Both the position numbers and the translations under genes were made by a program. Shown here piece after piece: positions 1 through 6,201 of a DNA stretch of 9,425 nt (the stretch's first letter is position 1; each line of letters opens with the position of its first letter). Source of the stretch: an uncultured Bacillota bacterium (GTDB lineage Bacteria > Bacillota > Clostridia > Peptostreptococcales > Anaerovoracaceae); contig CASEFF010000075.1 of NCBI GenBank assembly GCA_949287115.1, positions 1-9,425 of the forward strand, in the 5' to 3' direction. The notes beneath the pieces were generated by a model, which saw only the letters and a program-made list of their open reading frames with translations, made no database searches and had not been told where the DNA came from.

Positions 1-18
1 AAAAAAAGAAAAAACGTA

Positions 19-51
19 TTGACAAATGCCTCAACAAATGGTAAGTTATAT
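19..51 (+). promoter_or_regulatory. candidate feoA promoter
   Basis: A perfect TTGACA -35 box lies at 19-24, directly after an A-rich tract (1-14) that could act as an UP element. The -10 box is unclear. TAAGTT at 42-47 has the ideal 17-bp spacing but matches TATAAT poorly, while TTATAT at 46-51 is a better sequence at a longer spacing. The position about 70-100 bp upstream of feoA and next to an inverted-repeat operator supports a regulated promoter. The start site is not determined. Confidence 0.4.
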
Positions 52-79
52 CTAACATAGTTAGTAATTATTAACTAAC
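52..79. promoter_or_regulatory. inverted-repeat operator upstream of feoA, likely iron-responsive (DtxR-like)
   Basis: Three GTTAG-type half-sites are packed together: CTAAC (52-56), GTTAG (60-64) and CTAAC (75-79). The last two form GTTAGT-N8-ACTAAC at 60-79 with perfect 6-bp arms; the first two form CTAAC-ATA-GTTAG. GGTTAG/CTAACC half-sites are typical of the DtxR/IdeR family of metal-dependent repressors. The position downstream of the -35 box and before feoA fits repression by metal-loaded regulator. The regulator's identity is inferred; a MntR-like protein or another factor is possible. Confidence 0.5.
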
Positions 80-119
80 CGATCGCTGACTTCGTCGGAT
101 GTATAAACAGGGGGAAAAT

Positions 120-341
120 ATGAACATAAACGACGCCAACATAGGAGAGACTTATATAGTGGAAGATATACAGACGGATGATGAGGATCTTAAGGCATTC
201 CTGTTTTCTCTGGGATGTTACAGCGGTGAACCGATAACGGTCATAGCACATCGCAGGGGAGGATGCACTGTATCGATAAAAGACGGGAGATATAACATAG
301 ACGATATGATATCGGGCTCCGTAGTAATAAGAAAGCAGTAA
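120..341 (+). CDS. feoA: FeoA family ferrous iron transport accessory protein
   Basis: This is a 73-residue SH3-like FeoA protein, a small cytosolic partner thought to modulate the FeoB iron permease. The ATG at 120 is chosen because AGGGGG (109-114) lies at good spacing before it; an in-frame ATG at 99 would add seven residues with no comparable ribosome binding site. The sequence shows the usual FeoA pattern: an N-terminal strand (GETYIVEDI), a helical turn (LKAFLFSLGCYSGEPITVI), a basic turn (AHRRGGC) and a C-terminal DDMISGSVVIRK strand; family members commonly end in a similar segment reading A..I.V. The length is normal for a free-standing FeoA. It precedes feoB by 117 bp, separated by a hairpin and a second operator, so the two genes may be only partly co-transcribed. 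The family call rests on the fold pattern plus the adjacent feoB. Confidence 0.88.
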   Translation: MNINDANIGETYIVEDIQTDDEDLKAFLFSLGCYSGEPITVIAHRRGGCTVSIKDGRYNIDDMISGSVVIRKQ

Positions 342-369
342 AAATAGTGATAGCTATCACTATTTTTTT
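340..369. terminator. palindromic hairpin with T tract between feoA and feoB
   Basis: Positions 340-367 form a perfect 28-nt palindrome (arm AAAAATAGTGATAG) that overlaps the feoA stop codon and runs into seven Ts (363-369). As RNA it would make a 12-bp stem with an AGCT loop followed by a U run, the form of a Rho-independent terminator. The A-rich left arm means it could also work from the minus strand. Its position between two cooperating genes suggests partial termination, lowering feoB relative to feoA. A perfect DNA palindrome could instead be a protein-binding site. Confidence 0.65.
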
Positions 370-378
370 GAGGACATA

Positions 379-396
379 GGTTAGCTATAAATAACC
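379..396. promoter_or_regulatory. inverted-repeat operator upstream of feoB, DtxR-like, overlapping a -10-like box
   Basis: GGTTAGCTATAAATAACC has perfect 5-bp arms (GGTTA at 379-383, TAACC at 392-396) around an 8-bp AT-rich core. Aligning 376-394 by eye to the DtxR/IdeR consensus TTAGGTTAGCCTAACCTAA gives 13 of 19 matches, mostly in the left half. The core contains TATAAA (386-391), which could be a -10 box, although its -35 region is only a T run. It lies 63 bp before feoB and uses the same half-site as the feoA operator, so both genes may answer to one regulator. Confidence 0.5.
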
Positions 397-458
397 GTAT
401 GCGGATTTTATAAGATAACTGATAAACCAATGCACAAAAGGAGAGACAGGAGGATTTT

Positions 459-2474
459 ATGAGAATTGCTTTTGCCGGCAATCCCAACAGCGGCAAGACC
501 ACGATGTACAATGCGCTGACGGGGCAGAACGAGAGGGTAGGTAACTGGGCCGGGGTTACCATAGGCAGGAAGGAGAGTCCGATAAAGAATGATTATCACG
601 GATGTAGCGAGGAGCTGATCGCCGTGGATCTTCCGGGCGCTTATTCCATGTCTCCATTCACACCTGAAGAGAGTATAACGAGCGGATACGTAAGAGATGA
701 GAAGCCGGACGTGATCATCAATATCGTGGATGCCACAAACCTGAGCAGGAGTCTGTTTTTCACGACGCAGCTGCTGGAACTGGGGATCCCGGTGGTCGTG
801 GCTCTGAACAAGAGCGATATCAACGAAAAGATGAACACGCAGATCGATACGAAAACGCTGTCGGAAAGGCTCAACTGCCCTGTGATAAAGACGGTGTCCA
901 CATCTTCCGCAAACAACGGACTAAGGGATGTGGTGAATGCGGCTGTGGAGCGTTCGGGCAACGGTCAGAAGGCGCCTTACATTCAGGCCGACATAGATCT
1001 TCACGATAAGACGGCCGTAGAGGCTGAGGACAGAAAACTTTTTGACTTTGTAAACAGTATAGTGAAAGAAGTGGAGAAACGACAGGTTCTGACGAAGGAA
1101 AGAAATTCCCACGATACGTTGGATGCAATATTGACGAACAAAGTGTCGGGTATCGTGATATTCGCGGCTGTGATGATAGCCGTGTTCTGGATATCGCAGT
1201 CGTGGCTGGGACCACTGATCGCAGACTGGCTCGTCGGCTGGATCGAAACGTTCCAGGGCTGGGTAGCAGGTCAGCTGGAGAACGCGGCGCCGATACTTCA
1301 GGCGATACTGGCAGACGGTATAGTAGGCGGTGTAGGAGCAGTAGTGGGCTTCCTGCCGCTCGTAATGGTGATGTATTTCCTCATAGCCATACTGGAGGAC
1401 TGCGGATACATGGCACGTGTGAGCGTCGTGATGGATCCGATATTCAAGAGAGTGGGACTTTCGGGTAAAGCCATAATACCTATCATAATAGGTACGGGAT
1501 GCGGCATACCGGGAATCATGGCGTGCCGTACCATACGCGATGAAAGGGAGAGAAGAGCCAGCACAATGCTGACGACATTCATCCCTTGCGGAGCGAAGAT
1601 ACCGGTCATAGCTCTGTTCGCAGGAGCGTTTTTCGCAGGTTCAACCTGGGTAAGCATTGCCATGTACTTCTCGGGCATACTGCTGATATTCTTCGGAGCT
1701 CTGGTAATAAAGTGGATAACGGGATACAAGTACAGGAAATCCTTCTTCATCATAGAGCTGCCGTCGTATAAGGCTCCGAGCATCAAGAGAGCCGCATTCT
1801 CCATGCTGGAAAGAGCGAAGGCTTACATAAAGAAGGCCGCTACCATCATACTGGTGTGCAACTGCGTCGTACAGCTCATGCAGACGTTCAACTGGCAGTT
1901 CCAGCCTGTTGCCGAAAATGCGGCGGACACGTCCATACTGGCGTCCATATCCTCGCCGTTCGCCATACTTCTGATACCTCTCGGATTCGGTACGTGGCAG
2001 CTGGCGGCTGCGGCCATAACGGGCTTCATCGCAAAGGAAAATGTAGTGGGAACACTGGCTGTAGTATATTCCATCACCAACTTCATAGATACCGATGCGC
2101 TCGAGCTGACCGGCGGTGCCAATGAGGTGGCGTTGACAATGGGTCTTACGACTGTATCGGCTCTGGCATACCTGATGTTCAACCTGTTCACACCTCCGTG
2201 CTTCGCTGCACTGGGTGCGATGAATTCGGAGATGAAGAGCGCCAAGTGGCTGTGGGGTGCGATCGGATTCCAGTTCTGCACGGGATATACGGTAGCGTTC
2301 CTGGTATATCAGATAGGCACGCTCATTACGGAAGGCCATGTCGGTACGGGATTCGTACCGGGGCTGATAGCGGTTCTGGTAATGGCGGCCGTAGTGGTGG
2401 CCATAGGCAAGAGAGCCAACAGCAACTTTGAGAGAGAGTATTCACTTCACGGAAAGGGAGGAGTATCTGCATGA
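459..2474 (+). CDS. feoB: ferrous iron transporter B (FeoB)
   Basis: This 671-residue polytopic inner-membrane protein imports Fe2+ and carries an N-terminal cytosolic GTPase domain. The G motifs are visible: G1 GNPNSGKTT (7-15), the switch I threonine in GNWAGVT (28-34), G3 DLPG (57-60), G4 NKSD (117-120) and a G5-like TSSANNG (148-154). A helical linker spans about 180-225 and the membrane domain begins near 230. Two Gate-type repeats contain the conserved ion-path motifs: GFLP...LEDCGYMARV (298-321), GTGCGIPGIMACRT (345-358), IPCGAKIPV (375-383), AKEN (525-528) and TPPCFAALGAM (578-588). Length is normal for a clostridial FeoB without a fused FeoA domain. The start follows an AGGAGG site (448-453). 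Switch I reads NWAGVTIGRK where NWPGVTVE.K is usual. The stop overlaps the next gene, so the two are probably translated together. Identification is very secure. Confidence 0.98.
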   Translation: MRIAFAGNPNSGKTTMYNALTGQNERVGNWAGVTIGRKESPIKNDYHGCSEELIAVDLPGAYSMSPFTPEESITSGYVRDEKPDVIINIVDATNLSRSLFFTTQLLELGIPVVVALNKSDINEKMNTQIDTKTLSERLNCPVIKTVSTSSANNGLRDVVNAAVERSGNGQKAPYIQADIDLHDKTAVEAEDRKLFDFVNSIVKEVEKRQVLTKERNSHDTLDAILTNKVSGIVIFAAVMIAVFWISQSWLGPLIADWLVGWIETFQGWVAGQLENAAPILQAILADGIVGGVGAVVGFLPLVMVMYFLIAILEDCGYMARVSVVMDPIFKRVGLSGKAIIPIIIGTGCGIPGIMACRTIRDERERRASTMLTTFIPCGAKIPVIALFAGAFFAGSTWVSIAMYFSGILLIFFGALVIKWITGYKYRKSFFIIELPSYKAPSIKRAAFSMLERAKAYIKKAATIILVCNCVVQLMQTFNWQFQPVAENAADTSILASISSPFAILLIPLGFGTWQLAAAAITGFIAKENVVGTLAVVYSITNFIDTDALELTGGANEVALTMGLTTVSALAYLMFNLFTPPCFAALGAMNSEMKSAKWLWGAIGFQFCTGYTVAFLVYQIGTLITEGHVGTGFVPGLIAVLVMAAVVVAIGKRANSNFEREYSLHGKGGVSA

Positions 2475-2677
2475 TGGTAAATATCGTTGCAGGAGCCATA
2501 ATAGTGGCATTGGTCGCGGCGGCTCTCACACATATCGTGAGGGCGAAGAGAAGAGGCGTAAAATGCATAGGATGCCCCGATGCGGGATGCTGCTGTCACA
2601 GCACCGCGGAAAGTGCGGCATCCGGAGATGATGACGCGGCCGGCGGCTGTGGATGCCACTGTACCGGACAGCGGTGA
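2471..2677 (+). CDS. FeoB-associated Cys-rich membrane protein
   Basis: This is a 68-residue protein with one hydrophobic N-terminal segment (about 4-23), a basic stop-transfer stretch (RAKRRGVK, 24-31) and a cytoplasmic tail rich in cysteine. The eight Cys are at 32, 35, 40, 41, 42, 60, 62 and 64, in the groups CIGC, CCCH and CGCHC. This matches the small FeoB-associated Cys-rich proteins found after feoB in Firmicutes. Their role is unproven; metal binding or hand-over at the FeoB channel mouth is a reasonable inference, comparable in position to FeoC. The ATG at 2471 overlaps the feoB stop codon (ATGA) and GGGAGGAG lies upstream inside feoB, indicating translational coupling. An ATG at 2474 is also possible and would drop one Met. 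The Asp/Ala/Gly-rich spacer between the Cys clusters (about 46-59) looks like flexible linker. Confidence 0.85.
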   Translation: MMVNIVAGAIIVALVAAALTHIVRAKRRGVKCIGCPDAGCCCHSTAESAASGDDDAAGGCGCHCTGQR

Positions 2678-2717
2678 CACGTATCCGGTGAAAATGTGAA
2701 TATCATATCATGACAGT

Positions 2718-2770
2718 AAATGCCATACGGAGAAAAAGGCGGCATGCCGGGATCTTCGTATGGCGTTTTT
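2718..2770 (+). terminator. Rho-independent terminator after the feo genes
   Basis: GCCATACGGAGA (2722-2733) pairs with TCTTCGTATGGC (2753-2764), a 12-bp stem with one G-U pair, followed by GTTTTTATT. The flanking A and T residues can extend the stem. The interior holds a second small palindrome, CGGCATGCCG (2740-2749), so the loop may itself fold. It closes the feo unit before the next promoter. Confidence 0.85.
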
Positions 2771-2783
2771 ATTGCAAAAAGCC

Positions 2784-2811
2784 GTGATTGTCACGTGAAT
2801 TAGTGTATAAT
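2784..2811 (+). promoter_or_regulatory. promoter of the oxidoreductase-fumarase operon
   Basis: There is a perfect TATAAT -10 box at 2806-2811. The best -35 candidate, GTGATT at 2784-2789 with 16-bp spacing, is weak, so an activator or a TG contact just before the -10 box (2804-2805) may matter. The spacer contains the palindrome TCACGTGA (2791-2798) and an overlapping GTGA-TTG-TCAC (2784-2794), which could be a regulator site. Its position between the feo terminator and the next gene fits well. Confidence 0.6.
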
Positions 2812-2862
2812 AGTATGGTAATGCAGCATCATAGGATGACAACAGTGACGAGGTGAAAAGAT

Positions 2863-3441
2863 ATGGAGAAGATATTGTTTGTGAATGCATGTGTCAGACC
2901 GGAATCGAGGACGGCGAAGCTGGCGGAGTATCTGCTGGAAAGGCTCGACGGTGAGGTCGAGGAGATAAAGCTGGGTGAAGAAGGCATTAAGCCTCTCGAT
3001 CTGGGAAGTCTCAACAGGAGAAATTCGCTTATCGAAAAAAAGGACTTTTCGGATGATATGTTCAGATATGCGAGACAGTTCGTGGCCGCCGATACGGTGG
3101 TGATGGCGGCACCGTACTGGGACCTTTCCTTTCCGGCCATGGTAAAGGCATACATAGAGGCGATAACGGTACAGGGCCTGACATTCTACTATACCGAAGA
3201 GGGAATACCGAAAGGCCTTACGAACGTGAAGCGGGTCATATACGTGACGACGGCCGGAGGTCCGGTGGGAGAGTACAACCTCGGATTCGATTATATAAAG
3301 GCGGTATGCGGTGGTCTTTACAGTATTTACGACGTAAAGTGCCACAAAGCGGAAATGCTGGACGTCATAGGCATGGACGTGGACGCCATACTGGGGAAGA
3401 CGATGAAGGAGATAGATGAAACATACGGAGAAAAGAAATGA
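2863..3441 (+). CDS. FMN-dependent NAD(P)H oxidoreductase, flavodoxin-like fold (AzoR/Flavodoxin_2 type)
   Basis: This 192-residue soluble protein belongs to the flavodoxin-fold NAD(P)H:quinone/azo reductases, which bind FMN and do two-electron hydride transfer. The N-terminal ILFVNACVRPESRT (4-17) is the beta1-loop that holds the FMN phosphate. APYWDLSFPAMVKAYIEAI (83-101) corresponds to the family's P.YN...P..LK.W.D motif beside the flavin, followed by GLTFYYT (105-111). TTAGG (129-133) is the third flavin-contacting loop. Length is typical. The start follows GAGGTG (2850-2855) at good spacing. The stop overlaps the start of the fumarase alpha gene by 4 bp, so it leads a three-gene operon. 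The natural electron acceptor cannot be read from sequence; quinone, azo or nitro compound reduction are all known in the family, and flavin-based detoxification is an inference. Confidence 0.85.
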   Translation: MEKILFVNACVRPESRTAKLAEYLLERLDGEVEEIKLGEEGIKPLDLGSLNRRNSLIEKKDFSDDMFRYARQFVAADTVVMAAPYWDLSFPAMVKAYIEAITVQGLTFYYTEEGIPKGLTNVKRVIYVTTAGGPVGEYNLGFDYIKAVCGGLYSIYDVKCHKAEMLDVIGMDVDAILGKTMKEIDETYGEKK

Positions 3442-4280
3442 GAGAGCTGGATGTTAGTCTTATAAGGGACAGGATATCGGAAATGTGCATCGAAGCGAAC
3501 CACTATCTGGGCGACGATCTGAAAAAATGTATCGACACGAGCCTTTCGCGGGAAAGCTGGCCGGTTGCCTGCGATATGCTGGAGAGCATAAAGGAGAACA
3601 TCGGCATAGCGGAAGAAGGTGTCTTCCCGCTGTGTCAGGATACGGGCATGGCGTGCGTTTTTCTCGAGATAGGACAGGATGTACATCTCGTGGGAGGTTC
3701 GCTGAACGACGCCGTAAACGAGGGTGTGAGACGCGGATATACCGAAGGATATCTGAGAAAGTCCATAGTCGCCGATCCTCTCAGGAGGACGAACACAGGC
3801 GACAACACGCCTGCGTATATCAGCACGGAGATCGTTGAAGGCGACAGGGTGAAGATAACCGTGGCGCCGAAAGGGTTCGGCTCGGAAAACATGAGCGCCA
3901 TAAAGATGCTGCCGCCGTCGGCTGGCGAAGACGGCGTGAAGGACTTCGTGATAGAGACATGCGAAAAGGCGGGGGCCAACCCGTGTCCGCCCATCGTAGT
4001 CGGCGTAGGCATAGGCGGCACGTTCGACAAGGCGGCGCTCATGGCAAAGAAAGCTCTTTTGCTGCCGGTTGACGGCAGCAACGAAGATGAATATTATGCG
4101 GCTATGGAAAAGGAGCTGCTGGACAGGATAAACGATCTGGGCATAGGGCCTCAGGGGTTCGGAGGCAGGACCACGGCGCTGGCCGTCAGAGTGATCGCGG
4201 CGCCGACGCATATCGCCGGACTTCCCGTGGCCGTGAACGTAAACTGCCATGTCAGCAGGCATAAGGAAGCGATCCTGTAG
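3438..4280 (+). CDS. fumA: class I fumarate hydratase, alpha (N-terminal) subunit
   Basis: This 280-residue subunit carries the [4Fe-4S] cluster of a two-subunit class I hydro-lyase that interconverts fumarate and malate. Cluster ligands are expected at Cys66 (in PLCQDTG, 64-70), Cys183 (in GANPCPPIVVGVGIGG, 179-194) and Cys270 (in NCHVSRH, 269-275). Other family blocks are present: RRTNTGDNTP (116-125), APKGFGSENMSAIKMLPPS (143-161) and GIGPQGFGGRTTALAV (235-250). Length is normal for an alpha subunit. The start overlaps the preceding stop (ATGA) with GGAG at 3427-3430. The beta subunit follows 19 bp downstream. L-tartrate dehydratase (TtdA) is a close relative that cannot be ruled out by motifs alone, but a fumarase suits this context better. 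The exposed cluster makes such enzymes oxygen-sensitive, in keeping with an anaerobe. Confidence 0.92.
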   Translation: MRELDVSLIRDRISEMCIEANHYLGDDLKKCIDTSLSRESWPVACDMLESIKENIGIAEEGVFPLCQDTGMACVFLEIGQDVHLVGGSLNDAVNEGVRRGYTEGYLRKSIVADPLRRTNTGDNTPAYISTEIVEGDRVKITVAPKGFGSENMSAIKMLPPSAGEDGVKDFVIETCEKAGANPCPPIVVGVGIGGTFDKAALMAKKALLLPVDGSNEDEYYAAMEKELLDRINDLGIGPQGFGGRTTALAVRVIAAPTHIAGLPVAVNVNCHVSRHKEAIL

Positions 4281-4299
4281 GAAGGACGGAGGAAACGAT

Positions 4300-4860
4300 A
4301 TGGAACATATACTGAGGGAACCGTTTTCCAAGGAAAAGGTGAGAGGATACAGAGCCGGAGATCGCGTACGTGTTACCGGTACGATATACACGGCCAGAGA
4401 TGCGGCGCACAGGCGTATAACGGAAATGCTGGGCAGAGGAGAAAAACCGCCTTTCGATATAGAAAATTCCATCATATATTACGTCGGCCCCACTCCGGCA
4501 AAACCGGGGCTGCCGATAGGCTCGGCGGGACCTACGACGAGCTACAGGATGGATGCCTATGCGCCGACGCTGCTCGATCTCGGACAGCTGGCGATGATAG
4601 GCAAGGGACAGCGCTCCGAAGAGGTGAAAGCTGCGGCCGTGCGCAACGGAGCCGTCTATTTCGCGGCTATAGGCGGAGCGGCGGCTCTCATGGCGAAACA
4701 TATAAAGAAAGCCGAGGTTATCGCATTCGAAGATCTGGGGGCCGAAGCGGTCAGAAAGCTGTACGTCGAGGATCTTCCGCTTACGGTGGTGATAGACTGC
4801 ATGGGAGGAGATCTTTACATGCAGGGCAGAGAGGAATATTTGAAATCTGTCGGTAAATAG
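4300..4860 (+). CDS. fumB: class I fumarate hydratase, beta (C-terminal) subunit
   Basis: This 186-residue subunit completes the class I fumarase by supplying most of the substrate-binding residues. The ATG at 4300 is preferred because GGAGG (4288-4292) sits 7 nt before it and the protein then begins like other beta subunits; an upstream in-frame ATG at 4249 would overlap the alpha gene and add 17 unrelated residues. Conserved blocks are GTIYTARDAAHRR (27-39), IIYYVGPTPAKPG (58-70), IGSAGPTTSYRMD (73-85), MIGKG (99-103) and AFEDLGAEAVRKLYVEDLP (142-160), followed by VIDCMGGDLY. Class I fumarases of aerobic enterics have alpha and beta fused in one chain; separate genes are usual in anaerobes and archaea. 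It ends 55 bp before metY, with a promoter across that junction and no convincing terminator. Confidence 0.92.
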   Translation: MEHILREPFSKEKVRGYRAGDRVRVTGTIYTARDAAHRRITEMLGRGEKPPFDIENSIIYYVGPTPAKPGLPIGSAGPTTSYRMDAYAPTLLDLGQLAMIGKGQRSEEVKAAAVRNGAVYFAAIGGAAALMAKHIKKAEVIAFEDLGAEAVRKLYVEDLPLTVVIDCMGGDLYMQGREEYLKSVGK

Positions 4861-4868
4861 TGTATTAT
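4840..4868 (+). promoter_or_regulatory. candidate promoter of metY-metA
   Basis: TTGAAA (4840-4845) and TATTAT (4863-4868) are separated by exactly 17 bp, a good sigma-A pattern. The -35 box lies inside the end of the fumarase beta gene. The expected start near 4875 leaves a leader of about 40 nt, too short for a SAM riboswitch or a T-box. It makes the methionine genes separable from the fumarase operon, although read-through is likely because no terminator is seen. Confidence 0.55.
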
Positions 4869-4915
4869 TAAATGATGTGTTATCAAATGAAAACTTCTGA
4901 AAGGAAATATGGAAA

Positions 4916-6184
4916 ATGGGAATAGGAACTAAATGTGTTCAGGGAGGATACAGACCGGGTAACGGCGAGCCGAGACAGGTGCCGATCATACAGAGCACGA
5001 CGTTTAAATACGATACCAGCGAGTTCATGGGGAAGCTGTTCGATCTGGAGGAGTCGGGGTATTTTTACACGAGACTGCAGAATCCCACCAACGATCACGT
5101 GGCTGCCAAGATAGCCGAGCTGGAGGGCGGTACGGCCGCCATGCTGACGTCTTCGGGGCAGGCTGCCAATTTTTACGCCATATTCAACATAGCCTCATGC
5201 GGCGATCATGTAGTGGCATCATCGGATCTTTACGGCGGTACGTACAATCTCTTTGCCGTGACGATGAAGAGGATGGGGATAGAGTTCACGTTCGTTTCGC
5301 CGTACGCTTCGGACGAGGAGCTTGAAGCGGCGTTCAGACCTAATACGAAGGCCGTTTTCGGAGAGACCATAGCCAATCCCGCACTGGTGGTGCTGGACAT
5401 CGAAAGATTTGCCGATGCTGCCCACAGGCACGGGGTGCCGCTCATCATGGACAATACGTTCGCGACGCCGGTCCACTGCAGACCGTTCGAGTTCGGAGCC
5501 GACATAGTGACCCATTCTACGACGAAGTACATGGACGGACACGGTGCGGGAGTGGGAGGATGTATCGTGGATTCCGGCAGGTTTGACTGGACGAAATATC
5601 CGGAGAAGTTCCCGGGCCTTTGCGAGCCTGACGACAGCTATCACGGCATAACATATACGGAAAGGTTCGGACTTGAAGGGGCGTTCATAACGAAAGCGAC
5701 GGCTCAGCTCATGAGGGACTTCGGATCCATACAGTCGCCGCAGAACGCATTCCTGCTGAACCTCGGACTCGAGAGTCTCCATATAAGGATGAAAAAGCAT
5801 GCGGAAAACGGTCTGGCTGTTGCCAGATATCTCCGCGACAGCGACAAGGTGATGTGGGTAAAATACTGCGGACTCGAAGAGGACAGAGACTACGAGCTGG
5901 CATGCAAGTATCTTCCGAACGGTTCGTGCGGAGTGGTCAGCTTTGCCGTAAAGGGCGGAAGAGCGGCCGCTGAGGAGTTTATGCGCAAGCTCAGGATAAC
6001 GGCCATAGAGACTCATGTGGCGGATGCAAGATCGTGCTGTCTGCATCCGGCAAGTTCGACACATCGTCAGATGACGGATGAGGAGCTGGAAGCCGCCGGA
6101 GTGGGGCCTGATATGATCAGATTTTCATGCGGACTTGAAGATGCGGAAGATCTGATAGCCGATATAGAGCAGGCGTTAAAGTGA
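4916..6184 (+). CDS. metY: O-acetylhomoserine sulfhydrylase (aminocarboxypropyltransferase), PLP-dependent
   Basis: This 422-residue Cys/Met-metabolism PLP enzyme makes homocysteine from O-acetylhomoserine and sulfide. The PLP lysine is Lys204 in THSTTKYMDGHG (199-210); Asp179 in DNTFATP (179-185) contacts the pyridine nitrogen; YTR (51-53) should bind the PLP phosphate of the neighbouring subunit; SSGQAA (79-84) forms the phosphate loop. The long insertion at about 222-275 (FDWTKYPEKFPG... YHGITY... GSIQSPQNAF) and the length above 420 separate MetY from the shorter cystathionine gamma-synthase and methionine gamma-lyase. The ATG at 4916 is the first usable start, with AAGGAA upstream at a rather long spacing; an out-of-frame ATG at 4909 lies closer to that site. 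The stop is 17 bp before metA, which supplies its substrate. Identification is strong; methionine gamma-lyase activity is less likely. Confidence 0.93.
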   Translation: MGIGTKCVQGGYRPGNGEPRQVPIIQSTTFKYDTSEFMGKLFDLEESGYFYTRLQNPTNDHVAAKIAELEGGTAAMLTSSGQAANFYAIFNIASCGDHVVASSDLYGGTYNLFAVTMKRMGIEFTFVSPYASDEELEAAFRPNTKAVFGETIANPALVVLDIERFADAAHRHGVPLIMDNTFATPVHCRPFEFGADIVTHSTTKYMDGHGAGVGGCIVDSGRFDWTKYPEKFPGLCEPDDSYHGITYTERFGLEGAFITKATAQLMRDFGSIQSPQNAFLLNLGLESLHIRMKKHAENGLAVARYLRDSDKVMWVKYCGLEEDRDYELACKYLPNGSCGVVSFAVKGGRAAAEEFMRKLRITAIETHVADARSCCLHPASSTHRQMTDEELEAAGVGPDMIRFSCGLEDAEDLIADIEQALK

Positions 6185-6201
6185 GGAGGAGATCTGAGAC
6201 A

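Noticed and set aside
99..119. Upstream ATG of feoA giving seven extra residues
   Set aside because: The AGGGGG site at 109-114 lies inside that extension and is well placed for the ATG at 120.
1641..2339. Long minus-strand ORF (232 codons) across the FeoB membrane domain, and similar antisense ORFs at 3327-4475, 5219-6064, 6067-7368 and 7591-8709
   Set aside because: They lie opposite genes with complete conserved motifs, have low-complexity or His/Arg/Tyr-rich translations without recognisable domains, and follow from the codon bias of the + strand genes.
4249..4299. Upstream ATG extending the fumarase beta subunit into the alpha gene
   Set aside because: The extra residues do not look like a beta subunit start, and GGAGG at 4288-4292 is well placed for 4300.
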